A stretch of 64,000 bases of DNA from Cryptosporangium phraense (GCF_006912135.1 NZ_VIRS01000001.1:62001-126000), one strand, 5' to 3'; positions 9,119 through 18,700 are shown, numbered from the stretch's first letter. The notes: generated by a model not told the origin, from the letters alone. Translations and numbers: made by a program.

Positions 9119-10071
9119 GATTGCACCGCCCGGGTCAGTCGGAATCGGTGGACGAGCGTCAGCGCGTACCGGTGATCGCGTAGCAGCCGCCGGCTCCGCA
9201 GTGCCTGCGGCGATCGCCGGTCGATACTGGCCAGGGGCGCCCAGTACCGCACGGTGGCGAGCGCCAGCGGATCCGCGTTTCCGGAACCCAGCTCGGTCGC
9301 CGCCCAACCGAGCCGGGCGGTCCAGTCGCCGCCGTGGCGCGCCCGGGCCGCGGTGTAGACGTCGAGGACCGCGTCGGCGTGCGAGAGCGCGAACCGGGTC
9401 AGCAGCTCCTCTCGCCAGCGGAGCACCTCCGGATCGGCCGACCAGCGGGACCAGGCATTGACGAGAACCGCCGGCCCCCGCGGACGACCCAGCAGGTCGA
9501 CCGCCAGCTGGGCTTCGCGCCCGGTGGCCTCCGACCCGAGCCGCCGAAGCGACGGCCGGTCGAGTACCGCCGTCAGACCGGAGCCGTCGCGCAGGAGGTC
9601 GATCAGCGGATCGGGGACGCGAGACTGCTGGCCGCGGGCCGCCGGCCCGCGCCCGCCGGCCAGGACGGCGTCGAGCAGTCCGTGGCGGGCCACCGCATCG
9701 GCCCAGCCGACGAACGGGGTGACCGTTCCGGCCAGCCGCTCGGCCAGTACCGGCTGACCGCGGCCGGCCAGCGCGGCCGCGAGCAGCAGCGTTTCCGAAC
9801 CGATCGACCCGTCGTCGCCGAACGGCGGCACGCCCGCGCCGAGCCGGGCCGCGTGCTGCTGGGCGAGCTCGCGGAGCGACGTCTGCAGGGATGCGCTGGG
9901 CTCACCCAGCCGCCGGGTTCCGGTCAGCGGCCCCACCGGCAGGCTGCCGGTCCGATCGACCGCCCAGCGCAACACCGCATGCACCGATTGCTCGGCGGAC
10001 CTCTCGCCCCACGGCAACCGGACGGCGCGCGGCGACCGGGCGGCAGGCGGCGGCGTGGCGTCGACGGTCAT
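9115..10071 (-). CDS. uncharacterised helical protein (318 aa)
   Basis: A 318-residue, alanine/arginine/leucine-rich, mostly helical protein with no catalytic motif that I recognise. A short N-terminal Pro/Ala tail precedes the folded part. Both ends overlap neighbours by ATGA (10068-10071 with JAB, 9115-9118 with the AAA+ gene), so it is probably made in fixed ratio with them. It may be an adaptor between the peptidase and the AAA+ ATPase, which is inference from gene order only. Confidence 0.65.
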   Translation of the reverse strand: MTVDATPPPAARSPRAVRLPWGERSAEQSVHAVLRWAVDRTGSLPVGPLTGTRRLGEPSASLQTSLRELAQQHAARLGAGVPPFGDDGSIGSETLLLAAALAGRGQPVLAERLAGTVTPFVGWADAVARHGLLDAVLAGGRGPAARGQQSRVPDPLIDLLRDGSGLTAVLDRPSLRRLGSEATGREAQLAVDLLGRPRGPAVLVNAWSRWSADPEVLRWREELLTRFALSHADAVLDVYTAARARHGGDWTARLGWAATELGSGNADPLALATVRYWAPLASIDRRSPQALRSRRLLRDHRYALTLVHRFRLTRAVQS

Positions 10072-11081
10072 GGCGCGGCCACCCAGTACGGCGACAGCTC
10101 CATCGGCGCGGCCGACGCGTCCGGAGCCCGGTGGTAGAAGCGCAATACCCGGCTCGTACGGTCGAGGTTGACCAGCCCGGCCACCTGCCAGGGGCGCCGG
10201 AACGTCGTGAGGTGCAGGTCGACGTCGATCGACGACAGCCCCAGGCGATCACTCGCCGAAAACAGATGGGTGTGATACCAGCCGACCAGCCGCTCGCCGT
10301 TGCCGCGCCGGATGAGCTGCCGAGCGATCCGAAGGAAGCTTTCGCCGGTGAACGTGAAGTGCAGCATCGAGGCGCCGGTGCGTTCGGCCGCCAGCGCGGC
10401 CGTGATCTCCACCAGCAGGCGAGTCGGGTCCGCGGAGTCGCGGTGGACGTGCCCGGCCAGAAAACCGCCCTCCTCGACCTCGCGGGAGAAGTCCGCCTCG
10501 TGGTCGAACTGGGCGTGTACGTCCGCGGCGACGACGACCGCGACCGAGCCGTGAGCGGGCGCGGGATCGGTGACGCCGAGGTCTTCCAGCGTCGCCAGCG
10601 GAGGGTCCGGCTCGGCGACCTCCTCCAGGTGGAAAAGCGGGGTCACCGTTCCGCTGGTGCGGATGCCGATGACCCCGTCGACCGCGGGTGTCGGCCGGAC
10701 CATGCGACCGTCGAATCCGGGGGCGACTACACCGAACCCCCAGTGTGTCTCGGCCGGAGCGGCCTTCGCGAGCTGCTCCTGGAGCGGTCCGGCGATCACT
10801 TCGCTGACCGGATGTGGATGGCGGTACAGCACGGTGTCGTCTCCCCCCGCCTGGACGATCCGGACCTGCACGTAACCGTGGCTGCCACGGAGATTGACGA
10901 GCTCGGGCGGCCCCGGCAGGACGCCGTCCTCGGCGACCGGCAGGAACAAGAGATGGAATCGGCAGCCGGCCAGCGAGCGGCCGAGCATCGGTTCGAAGAA
11001 GTGTTGGAGCAGCGGGACCAGTGGCACCCGCCCCACGCTGAGATAGTCGTCCGTCCGGTAGATCTCGACCTCGGCGGTCAC
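10068..11081 (-). CDS. JAB/JAMM (Mov34-type) metallopeptidase, predicted deconjugating enzyme
   Basis: A 337-residue protein with a C-terminal JAB domain. Zinc-site residues are visible: glutamate in EVEEGGFLAG (E203/E204), H270 and H272 in GWYHTHLF, and S283-x-x-D286 in GLSSIDVD, matching E...HTH-x10-SxxD. The first ~170 residues are a separate mixed alpha/beta domain of unknown role. JAMM peptidases cleave isopeptide bonds of ubiquitin-like modifiers or mature their C-terminus; next to E1 and E2 genes this is the expected deconjugase/processing enzyme. The GTG start at 11081 overlaps the E2 stop (GTGA). Confidence 0.92.
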   Translation of the reverse strand: MTAEVEIYRTDDYLSVGRVPLVPLLQHFFEPMLGRSLAGCRFHLLFLPVAEDGVLPGPPELVNLRGSHGYVQVRIVQAGGDDTVLYRHPHPVSEVIAGPLQEQLAKAAPAETHWGFGVVAPGFDGRMVRPTPAVDGVIGIRTSGTVTPLFHLEEVAEPDPPLATLEDLGVTDPAPAHGSVAVVVAADVHAQFDHEADFSREVEEGGFLAGHVHRDSADPTRLLVEITAALAAERTGASMLHFTFTGESFLRIARQLIRRGNGERLVGWYHTHLFSASDRLGLSSIDVDLHLTTFRRPWQVAGLVNLDRTSRVLRFYHRAPDASAAPMELSPYWVAAP

Positions 11082-12715
11082 CCCCCACCGCCGGCGCCGA
11101 ATTCGTCCTCGGAGCGCGGATCGTCGGGGTCGGAGTCGTCGGGGTCGGGCAGGAACTCGATGACGTTGCGATAGGTGCCACCGACCGAACGTGGGCGGAA
11201 GAACACCGTGCCACCGATTCCGGCGATCCGGTCCTGGTTGTCCCAGACCCACTCGGCCGCCCGGCGGTCGTAGTAGTTCCCGCGCACCGTGGGCTCCTCG
11301 TCGACGGCCCCGCCGACCTCGAACAGGCCGTAGTTGCGGAACCCGGCGATGTCGACGAGTACCTGGGCCAGCTCGGAGAAGTCGAGGCTGGGCTGGTACA
11401 GCTCGTCGAGCGCGCCGAGGCATACCTTGCCCCGCATGAACGGCCGTTTGCGGGCGAGCGGACCGTCGTAGTTCGGATAGACGTTCGGATGGAAGATCGG
11501 CGTGACCCAGAAGACCAGCGGTGGCTGGATCGGGAACTCGGGCGGGAGCTGGATCCGCACCTGGTGCTTGCTCGTCTCGACCGGATCGCCGGGCTCGTCC
11601 GGCGCGCCGCTGCTTGGTGGTCCGGGCGCGAAGCTCCGGGCCACGAAGTCGATTTCGTACTCGGTCGGCAGCTCGGTGGAGTTGGCGCGTACCGAGACGT
11701 CGGGCCGGGAGTCGGCGAACGCCATCAGCTGGTTGCGCGCCCGGAACAGCGCGTCCTGCCGGTCGAGCGGGTTGATCGACCCGGCCGTGGCCTCGACGCC
11801 CAGCCGGACCCGGTCGCCGTCGCGCACCCCGGCGTCGTCCAGGGTGTCCTGCGAGTTGAGCCGCCGGTCGGTGCCGTCGGGCTTCAGGTGTTCGACGACG
11901 ACGTTCCTGGTCGGATCGGAAGTCGGGTACTCGGCCCCCATCACCTGCGCGGAGACGTCGCCGACCGTCTGCTGGGCCGGGACGTCCCGGATGCGGAACG
12001 CCCGACCGTCCGGTCCCTCGACGTACAGCGCGCGCAGGAGGTAATCCCGCCGGCCCGGGGGGACGACGTTCCAGCTCAGGTCGGTGTCGTCAAGCCGACG
12101 GCGGACGGTGGCAGGGTCGGCGAAGGCCACCGCGAAGGAGACCGCGTACGGGGTGGACCAAACCTCCTGGGGCTCGAGGCCCAGCCCGGCCAGGGTGGCC
12201 TCCGCGGTCTGTCGCTCGTCTTCCGAGCCCGCCCGGACCAGGACGTGCACGACCCGGTCGTCGAGATCAGTGGCGCGGATGCCCTCCACCGGGGACGGCT
12301 CCGGCTCCGGCTCCGGGTCCGGCTCGTCGGCGGCCGCTAGCGAGCGGAACGGCACGACCTCGTCGTGGTCGCCCGGGCCGATGACGCCGTACCGTTCGGC
12401 CAGCTCACGAAGTTGGGGGTGATACGGGTAGACCTCGAGCACCTCGGCGAGCAGCCGGTAGTGCGGCTGCTGGACCGCGCCGGCGTCGATCCGGGCGAAC
12501 ATCTCCTGCCAGAACGTCCGGGCATCGGCGAACGGCAGAATCTGGTCCGGTCGCAGCCCGATCCGGAGCAGAACATCACGGGCCGAACCGGCCTCGGCGA
12601 AGATCCGCGGCAGCACACGCCGGAGCGTCATCCGGTCGTCGTCGGTCAGCGGGAGGTCGCGGAAACGGCGTGCGGGTTCGTCACCGGCCGCACGGCGCCG
12701 TTGAGGCTGAACCAT
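11078..12715 (-). CDS. EAD-like - ubiquitin-like - E2 (UBC) fusion protein
   Basis: A 545-residue multidomain protein. Residues ~26-105 form a small helical domain like that at the C-terminus of the TIR protein (shared TFW, GA[M/V] and YP/RP patterns). A Pro-Glu linker lies at 130-143 and a small alpha/beta domain at ~150-215. Residues ~224-310 are a beta-grasp, ubiquitin-like domain (LLRALYVEGPDGRAFRIRDV..., ending GVRDGDRVRLGV). Residues ~320-500 are a UBC-fold E2 with the HPN motif (H409-P410-N411 in PIFHPNVYP) and the predicted catalytic cysteine C432 in GKVCLG. The tail is acidic and ends GAGGGG. ATG 12715 has a strong Shine-Dalgarno (GGAAGGGGGG) and lies 70 bp inside the E1 gene. Confidence 0.9.
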   Translation of the reverse strand: MVQPQRRRAAGDEPARRFRDLPLTDDDRMTLRRVLPRIFAEAGSARDVLLRIGLRPDQILPFADARTFWQEMFARIDAGAVQQPHYRLLAEVLEVYPYHPQLRELAERYGVIGPGDHDEVVPFRSLAAADEPDPEPEPEPSPVEGIRATDLDDRVVHVLVRAGSEDERQTAEATLAGLGLEPQEVWSTPYAVSFAVAFADPATVRRRLDDTDLSWNVVPPGRRDYLLRALYVEGPDGRAFRIRDVPAQQTVGDVSAQVMGAEYPTSDPTRNVVVEHLKPDGTDRRLNSQDTLDDAGVRDGDRVRLGVEATAGSINPLDRQDALFRARNQLMAFADSRPDVSVRANSTELPTEYEIDFVARSFAPGPPSSGAPDEPGDPVETSKHQVRIQLPPEFPIQPPLVFWVTPIFHPNVYPNYDGPLARKRPFMRGKVCLGALDELYQPSLDFSELAQVLVDIAGFRNYGLFEVGGAVDEEPTVRGNYYDRRAAEWVWDNQDRIAGIGGTVFFRPRSVGGTYRNVIEFLPDPDDSDPDDPRSEDEFGAGGGG

Positions 12716-13845
12716 CGGTACCCCCCTTCCGGCGTCAGAACGGGCAGGATCTCGCCCGGCGCCACCCCGTACTCGTACAGCCGGCGACCGGACTCGGCGT
12801 CGCGCAGTCGTTCGGAGAGCCGCGGCCGGCCCAGCGGCGCTCCACAGTGTCCACACGCGTCGACGCCCCCCGAACGCGTCTGCGCGGTGCCGTCCTCCGA
12901 CTCCGAGTCCGTGACGGACAGGGGGTCGGACAACCCGGGGGGATCGTATCGCCGACCGCACGCTCCGCAGTGGCCGGAAACGGGGAACGCTGTCCACACT
13001 GCCGGGTCGGCGTCGGCCGGAAGGTGGAGGAGCAACTCGGCAACCGTCGCGCGGTGATCGATCGGAAGGTGTGTCCGCGGGCCTTCGAGCGGCCGGTGGT
13101 ACGGGCAGCCGCCGTCGCGCGTCAACAGCACGGGGGCCGTCCGGCCGGTTCGGCCGTCGATCCGCAGGACCCGGTATGGCGGGGGCGTGCCGAGGACCAG
13201 CGCCGAGGCGGCCAGCGATTGCCAGCCGCCGACGACCGCGGTGGACAGGATCGACGCGGGTGCCGGCTCGCCACCCGGCAGCGGATCCGCACAGCTCCAC
13301 GGGAGATCGGCTTCGCCCCGCTGGTGGGGCGTCAGTGAGCAGCCGTAGCACGCTTCGTCCACCTCGAGGCGCAGGCGCACCTCTCCGCCCCACGGATGGG
13401 TGCCACCGTCGACCAGCCGGGCTCCGACCAGAGCGCACCGGCCCAGGAGGCGGAGCCGGGCGTGCCGCGAGTCCAGGCATCCGACGACGACGTCCGCGTC
13501 GGCCAGCTCGCTGAGCCCGACGCCGGCCGCGAGCTCGGCCTGGCGGGTCTCGATCACGCAGCCGGGCGCGAGGCGGCTCAGCGCTTCGCGTGCCGTCACG
13601 ACCTTCGGGCGGCCGATGTCGTCCGGGCCGAGCAGGACGGTCCGCGGAAGATTGGTGAGGCTGACCGTGTCCGGGTCGCAGAGGATCAGGCGGCCGACCC
13701 CGGCGAGCGCGAGATTCTTCGCCACCTCGTTGCCGAGCGCCCCGACACCGGCGACGACGACCGTCGCCGCTGCGAGACGCTGCTGATCCCAGCCGGGTAT
13801 GCCGTGCTGGCGGTCGAAACGATCAGCGCTCCCGGCGCCGGTCAT
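12646..13845 (-). CDS. ThiF/MoeB-type E1-like activating enzyme
   Basis: A 399-residue adenylating enzyme. The glycine-rich ATP loop GVGALG is at 33-38, the CDPDTVSLTNLPR segment at 56-68 supplies the acidic and Arg/Asn residues, and the DIGRPK motif includes K81. A CYGC pair (C166, C169) with later C247/H250 may bind zinc. C185 in PWSCADP lies where ThiF/MoeB proteins carry their cysteine and is the candidate thioester residue. An extra C-terminal part has two more CxxC pairs (293/296 and 331/334), a likely zinc ribbon. It should activate the C-terminus of a small modifier and pass it to the E2. ATGA overlap with the RING-like gene. Confidence 0.9.
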   Translation of the reverse strand: MTGAGSADRFDRQHGIPGWDQQRLAAATVVVAGVGALGNEVAKNLALAGVGRLILCDPDTVSLTNLPRTVLLGPDDIGRPKVVTAREALSRLAPGCVIETRQAELAAGVGLSELADADVVVGCLDSRHARLRLLGRCALVGARLVDGGTHPWGGEVRLRLEVDEACYGCSLTPHQRGEADLPWSCADPLPGGEPAPASILSTAVVGGWQSLAASALVLGTPPPYRVLRIDGRTGRTAPVLLTRDGGCPYHRPLEGPRTHLPIDHRATVAELLLHLPADADPAVWTAFPVSGHCGACGRRYDPPGLSDPLSVTDSESEDGTAQTRSGGVDACGHCGAPLGRPRLSERLRDAESGRRLYEYGVAPGEILPVLTPEGGYRWFSLNGAVRPVTNPHAVSATSR

Positions 13846-14459
13846 CGCGGATCGAGCCGGGTCAGCGTGATCGGACAGATGGCCAGCTCGCCGTCCGGCC
13901 GCCACTTCTCCCAGCAGACCAGACCCGCTCCGGGATCGCGGTGCACCGCGGCACCGCACTTCGGCTCGTGCGGGCTGCACGGACAGACGACCACGTGCTC
14001 CTCGGCCCGAAACGTGTGTCCGCAGTAGAGGCAGCGCCGACGCCGGTCCGACCCCGGCCGGCCACCCGGACGCGGGATCCGCCAGTCACGGGGGGAGAGA
14101 CGGCTGATCGGTGCGCCGTCGAGCGGCCGCCAGGCCGCGGCCAGCCCGGCCGCGAAGTCGGCGACGTCATCACCGGACTGCTCGGCCGGTGGCGCCCCCA
14201 CGTCCGGGTCGCAGCGCAGGGCCGGATCGCGATGGGTCACCGCGGGGGCGGCGATGCCATCCTGCTCGGTGATGCGCACGGCGTCCTCGCGGCGGAACGT
14301 CTGGCCGCACACCGAGCACGTCGTGTGGTTCCACCGGGACCCGATGTTGGTCACGGCCGGGCCGGTGCGGGACGCTCCGGCCTGCGGCTGGGGATCGAGA
14401 CCGGCGGCCACACCGGCGGCGAACTCGCCGAGCGCACCGGGCTCGTCGGCCTCGCTCAT
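13842..14459 (-). CDS. double treble-clef / RING-like zinc protein, candidate E3
   Basis: A 205-residue protein with an internal duplication. Copy 1 has C48-x2-C51-GQTFRRED... HRDP...C83. Copy 2 has C143-x2-C146-GHTFRAEE..., then C159, C161, C168, H173 (VHRDP), C182 and C195 (ICPIT). The second copy has enough cysteines and histidines for a cross-brace RING-like fold; the first keeps only four ligands. Prokaryotic RING-like proteins beside E1/E2 genes have been reported and are thought to act as E3 ligases; that role is an inference here. The two fingers are joined by a helical, Pro/Gly-rich linker. Confidence 0.75.
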   Translation of the reverse strand: MSEADEPGALGEFAAGVAAGLDPQPQAGASRTGPAVTNIGSRWNHTTCSVCGQTFRREDAVRITEQDGIAAPAVTHRDPALRCDPDVGAPPAEQSGDDVADFAAGLAAAWRPLDGAPISRLSPRDWRIPRPGGRPGSDRRRRCLYCGHTFRAEEHVVVCPCSPHEPKCGAAVHRDPGAGLVCWEKWRPDGELAICPITLTRLDPR

Positions 14460-14683
14460 CCGCAGAGCATCTGTTCGGTCGGGCCGCCGCCGAGCGTCCG
14501 CAGCAGGGCTTCGAGCTCCTGGGGACGGAAGGCGTCCCCGAGCAACTCGACGCCGTCGGCCCCGACCGTCAGCCGGAGACGGACCAGCCTTCCGTCCGGA
14601 TGATCGTCGTATTCGGACGCATCGATAAGATCTGGTAACGACGCGACGAACACGACCTCGTCGTTCGCTTCTGCCTCAGACAT
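14456..14683 (-). CDS. small protein ending in Cys-Gly, candidate ubiquitin-like modifier
   Basis: A 75-residue acidic protein. Predicted order: beta (EVVFVASL), loop, beta (RLVRLRLTV), beta (GVELLGDA), helix (RPQELEALLRTL), a GGG turn and a short strand ending EQMLCG. It ends in glycine, has a good Shine-Dalgarno (GGGGAGGG, about six bases from ATG 14683) and is immediately before the RING-like, E1 and E2 genes. Those features make it the best candidate for the conjugated modifier, although the beta-grasp order is not clearly seen and CG rather than GG is unusual. It could instead be a small accessory subunit. Confidence 0.55.
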   Translation of the reverse strand: MSEAEANDEVVFVASLPDLIDASEYDDHPDGRLVRLRLTVGADGVELLGDAFRPQELEALLRTLGGGPTEQMLCG

Positions 14684-14738
14684 CCGCGTCCCTCCCCATC
14701 GGAACGTCCGAGCACCCCGTTGTCATGGTAGTGCCGCG

Positions 14739-15767
14739 TCAAGCCCACCGACCGGGAATCGCGAGCCCGCAGCCGGGGCACCGGCCGTCGACGAGATGGT
14801 TCTCCCGGGAGGCCCACAACGTCCGGTCGACGAGCACCACACCGCAGGCCGGGCAATAGGTGGCACGCCCCTGGTCGCCGAGCGCCCGCTCGACGTAGAC
14901 GAACGTCAGGCCGGCCTCCCGGCCGTCGGCGGCCGCGCGCGCGAGGACCGCGGGGGGCGTCGGATCGGGACGGCGCATCCGGAAGTCCGGCGTGAACCGG
15001 ACGAGATGCCAGGGCACGGCCGGATCGATCGCGGCCAGGTTCGCGGCGATCGCCCGGGCTTCGGCCGGCGCGTCGGACACGCCGGGAATGAGCGGCGTGC
15101 AGACCTCGACCCACACTCCGGCCGCCCGGAAGCGCTCGATCGCGTCCAGCACCGGGGCGAGCGGAGCGCCGGTCAAACGGCGGTGGGCCGCGTCCGTCGC
15201 CGCCTTCACGTCGACGTTGACCGCGGTCAGCACCGGAGCGACGAGATCGATCGCCGCGGCGGTGAGGAAGCCGTTCGTCTTCCAGAGCACGGGGACCCCA
15301 CGCGGCGCGGCGAGTCCGGCGAGCGCGAGCGTGAGTTCGGGCGCGAGCGAGGGCTCGGCGTAGCTGAGGCCGATCGCGGCCCCGGCGTCGGCGGCCTGGC
15401 TCACCAAGGTCGACGGTTGCGCGGGATCTCCGGCGAAGTCCGACGAACCGCCCGGCCGCCCATACTGCGAGAGCCGGTGGTTGACGCAGTAGTTGCAGCG
15501 GAACGAGCAGCCGGGCCCGGCCGCGGTGAGTACCTGAGAGCCCGGGCGCACGTGGAAGAACGGCTTGCGTTCGACCGCGTCGAGGTGCGCGACGGTCGTC
15601 GTGAACGTCGCGGTCTCCAGCCGCCCGCCGGAGTTGCGCCGGACCCGGCACTCGCCGATCTCGCCATCGGCAAGGACGCAGGCGTGCGGGCAGAGGTCGC
15701 ACCGCACGCGTCCGTCACCGGTTGCCGTCGCGAGGACAGCCGGACGCCAGACCGGTTCGCCGGTCAT
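14739..15767 (-). CDS. AmmeMemoRadiSam-type radical SAM enzyme
   Basis: A 342-residue protein. The radical SAM cluster motif is C87-x3-C91-x2-C94 (CSFRCNYC). The N-terminal segment CDLCPHACVLADGEIGECRVR-like and the layout match the radical SAM member of the AmmeMemoRadiSam set (related to pyruvate-formate-lyase activating enzymes). Two C-terminal CxxC pairs (305/308 and 330/333) form a zinc knuckle. Neither the AMMECR1-like nor the Memo-like partner gene is in this window. The chemistry is unknown for this family, so a role in modifying a component of the island is speculation. It overlaps the beta-propeller gene by ATGA and ends 55 bp before the small Cys-Gly gene. Confidence 0.88.
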   Translation of the reverse strand: MTGEPVWRPAVLATATGDGRVRCDLCPHACVLADGEIGECRVRRNSGGRLETATFTTTVAHLDAVERKPFFHVRPGSQVLTAAGPGCSFRCNYCVNHRLSQYGRPGGSSDFAGDPAQPSTLVSQAADAGAAIGLSYAEPSLAPELTLALAGLAAPRGVPVLWKTNGFLTAAAIDLVAPVLTAVNVDVKAATDAAHRRLTGAPLAPVLDAIERFRAAGVWVEVCTPLIPGVSDAPAEARAIAANLAAIDPAVPWHLVRFTPDFRMRRPDPTPPAVLARAAADGREAGLTFVYVERALGDQGRATYCPACGVVLVDRTLWASRENHLVDGRCPGCGLAIPGRWA

Positions 15768-18700
15768 CGCGGGGCTCCGGCGTGGACTCGGGCCGAACGG
15801 AGCGCGACCCGGACGGCTCCGGCCAGAGCGGGTCCGTCCGGATGAGGCGGGAGGTGGTCGCGGAATGGCCCGGGCGACGCATCCGGCTCGTCACCCGGCA
15901 CGTGGCTGGTCAGGAGGCGGAGCGAGGGCCCTGGCGCGAGCGGATGGTCGGCGGCCCGATGCCAGTCGGTGAGCACTACCAACGGACGGCCGCGACGCCG
16001 AGCGGTGGCCAGTCCCGTCTCGAGTCCCGTCTGGATGAGCCCGCGACGCGTCCACAGGACGGCCAGATCGGCCCGCTCGCGCAGCGGCAGGCACAGTCCG
16101 GGCCGATCGGTGGTGATCACCCAGGCCGGCAGACCCGCCCGCCACAGGGTGACGACGATCAGATGCGCGACGGTGCGGAGTGCGTTCTCGACCGGGCCGA
16201 ACGTGCTCGGGCTGGTGTCGAGAATCAACGTCACCGGCTCCGGCGGTCGCTCGGATTCCACCGGCTGCTGGCGGAACAGCAGTTCCCCCCGCTGAGCGCG
16301 GAGATCCAACACGTCGGCGGGGAGCGCCAGCTGGCTGGGAAGCAGGCGGGTGAGCGGCCCGCGGCGCCCGACCCCGCCGGCGTCCGGCCGGCCGCCCACC
16401 GCGTTCGCCGACGCCGGCCGGACCGCCTCCTCACGCGGTGAGACGGCACCCACCAGTCCGAGCAAGCCGGGGTCGACGTCCGGCATGGCGCGGGCTCCGT
16501 CCCGGAGCCGGAGCGGAAGGAGGGGATCGGCGGCGACGGCGTCGGGACCGAGGATCCGCAGCAGTGTGATGAGGCGCCCGTCGAGGCGGTCGGCGGCGGC
16601 GTGCACATCGTCCGGCGGCAGCGGCAGCGCGGAACGGGAATCCGGGTCTGAGGCGAGCGCGGCGAGCAGATGGGCCAGCTGTCCGCCGGGCGTCGACCCG
16701 TCGGGAGGCCGGAACCTCGGCGCGCCGAGCCGGTCGGCGAGGAGGAGCGCGGCCAGGCCGACCCGGGCCGCGGGGGGCCATCGCAGCTGCCGAAGCCGCC
16801 GGATACCCGGATCGTCGTCACCGTCCGGGCCGGTCGCGGTGATCAGCTGGTCGATCCACGACAGGGGGTACCAGAGATCGCGGAGTCCGAGCGTGACGAG
16901 CCCCGTGGCGGCGTGGCGCAGTCCGGCGGTGACGGGAGCGAGCGCGACCGGTGCGCGCGCCGGGCGGGCCCAGGGTCCGGAGACCGTGTAGAGGCGCACC
17001 GATTCGTCGCCGGTGCCGCCGGTCGCGAGCAGGAACCGACCGTCGGGCAGGGGCAGGGTGGCCAGTGCGAACACCTGGACGAGCCGGCCCGGCAGCGTGT
17101 ACAGCTCGGCTCCGGTCTCCGCATCGTAGAAGCGGACCGCACCGCCGTCGGTCAGGTGGTCCTCCGATTCCGCGGATTGGTTGTGTCCCGACCCGCCGAA
17201 CAGCAGTGTGGCCCGCCCGTCCGGCAACACGAGCGCGGTGATCGAGGCCACGTCGAGGGGCACCGACAGCCCGGGGATCGACGCGGTGTCCCTCTCGCCC
17301 CACCAGCCGACGTCGCTGACGGGGGACGCGGGGGCCCTGCGGGACGTCATGTCATACGTGGTGTGAGCCAGCCGCAGAGTGCCGTCGCGGCCGGGTACCC
17401 AGGCTATGTGGGGAGTCTGGTAGGGCCCTCGGTCGGCGAGGAGCTCTCCCGAGTCCACCTCGTGCACCTGGACGTAGCCGGACCCGGTCAAGGACGCGAG
17501 CATGGTCCGGCCGGCCGAGTCCGCGCCGACCACGAGACCGCGACGGGACGGGCCGACGTCACCGAGCGTCTGGAGGGTGGCACCGTTGTCGGCGTCGATC
17601 AGCTCGATCGTTCCGTCGCCGCGTCCGGCCGCGATCAGCGCTCGCCCGTCGCGCTCGGTCACGTCGACGACCGTGACCCCGTTGCCCCCGCTGCCATCGC
17701 CGGCGAGATCGCGCTCGACCCAGGTGCCGTCCTCGACCATCCACGTGCGGCAGACGTAGCCGGTGTAGCCCACCACGAGGCGGGGTGATCCGGTGCCCGG
17801 CGGGACCCAGGCCAGCGAGCGCGGCTCTCCGGGGGCTCGCAAGACGCTGATCGTCGCGCCGGTGTGGACGTCCCAGATCCGGACCTCGCCGGTCTGGGCG
17901 GCGGCCAGCACGATTCGTCCGTCCGGCCATCGGGTCAGGGCCGCGTTGCGGCCCCAGGTAAAGACCGGGCGAGGCCGGACTCCGGTGAGGCGGACGGGCC
18001 ACTCGTCGACCGTCAGGTCGGCCGAGGTGAGCGGCGCGGTGTTCCGGGCCGCCGGCAGATCCACCAGCGGCGGGTCGATGTTCAGCTCCCACACCTGCAG
18101 CCGCCCGTTCGCGAACTCGTCCGCTGAGCCGAGCGCCACCACGGCGCGCCCGTCATGGAGCGCGAGCGCCGCCACCGCAGTCACCATGCCCTGCCCGGAT
18201 TCGATCGTCGCGACACACTCCCCGCTGGCCACATGCCACACCCGCACGGTTCCGTCGTCGCTCGCGCTGATCAGGAGGACGCCGGTGTCCCCGCTCTCGA
18301 GGACGGCAGCCGCCCGGATGTTGGAGGTGTGTCCGACGAGTTGCCGTACCTTTCGCGCGTCCGCCCAGACGTCCAATGTTCCGTCGGTGTACCCGGCGAT
18401 CAGCAAGGGGGATCGCCCTGGCCGCCCGGCCGTGACCAGGGCCCACATCGCCTCCTGGCTGGATTCCAGCGATTGCAACAGCCGGCCCGTGTCGACGTCC
18501 CAGATCTCGCAGCCGGAGAAGTTGATTCCGATCGCGATCCGCGATCGACCCGACGACGCGTCTCTCCAGGCCACGACGTCACCCACCGATCCCCGCACCG
18601 GTCCGAAGGATCGAATTGTGCGACCGTTGTCCAGGTCCCACAGCTCGACCCGACTGCCGTCCGGTCGAGCGGAGCTGACAGCCGCCCTGGCGCGGCCGTC

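Noticed and set aside
12631-12715. A later E2 start (ATG 12631) that would avoid the 70-bp overlap with E1
   Set aside because: It has a poor ribosome site and would cut the first helix of the EAD-like domain; ATG 12715 has a strong Shine-Dalgarno.
10068-13845. Type II CBASS (E1/E2 plus JAB) locus
   Set aside because: No CD-NTase or CBASS effector gene is present; the E1 and E2 are separate genes, and the E2 carries Ubl and EAD-like domains.
5754-14459. Pup-proteasome type system
   Set aside because: No Pup, PafA, Dop or proteasome subunit is seen; the chemistry is E1/E2-based.
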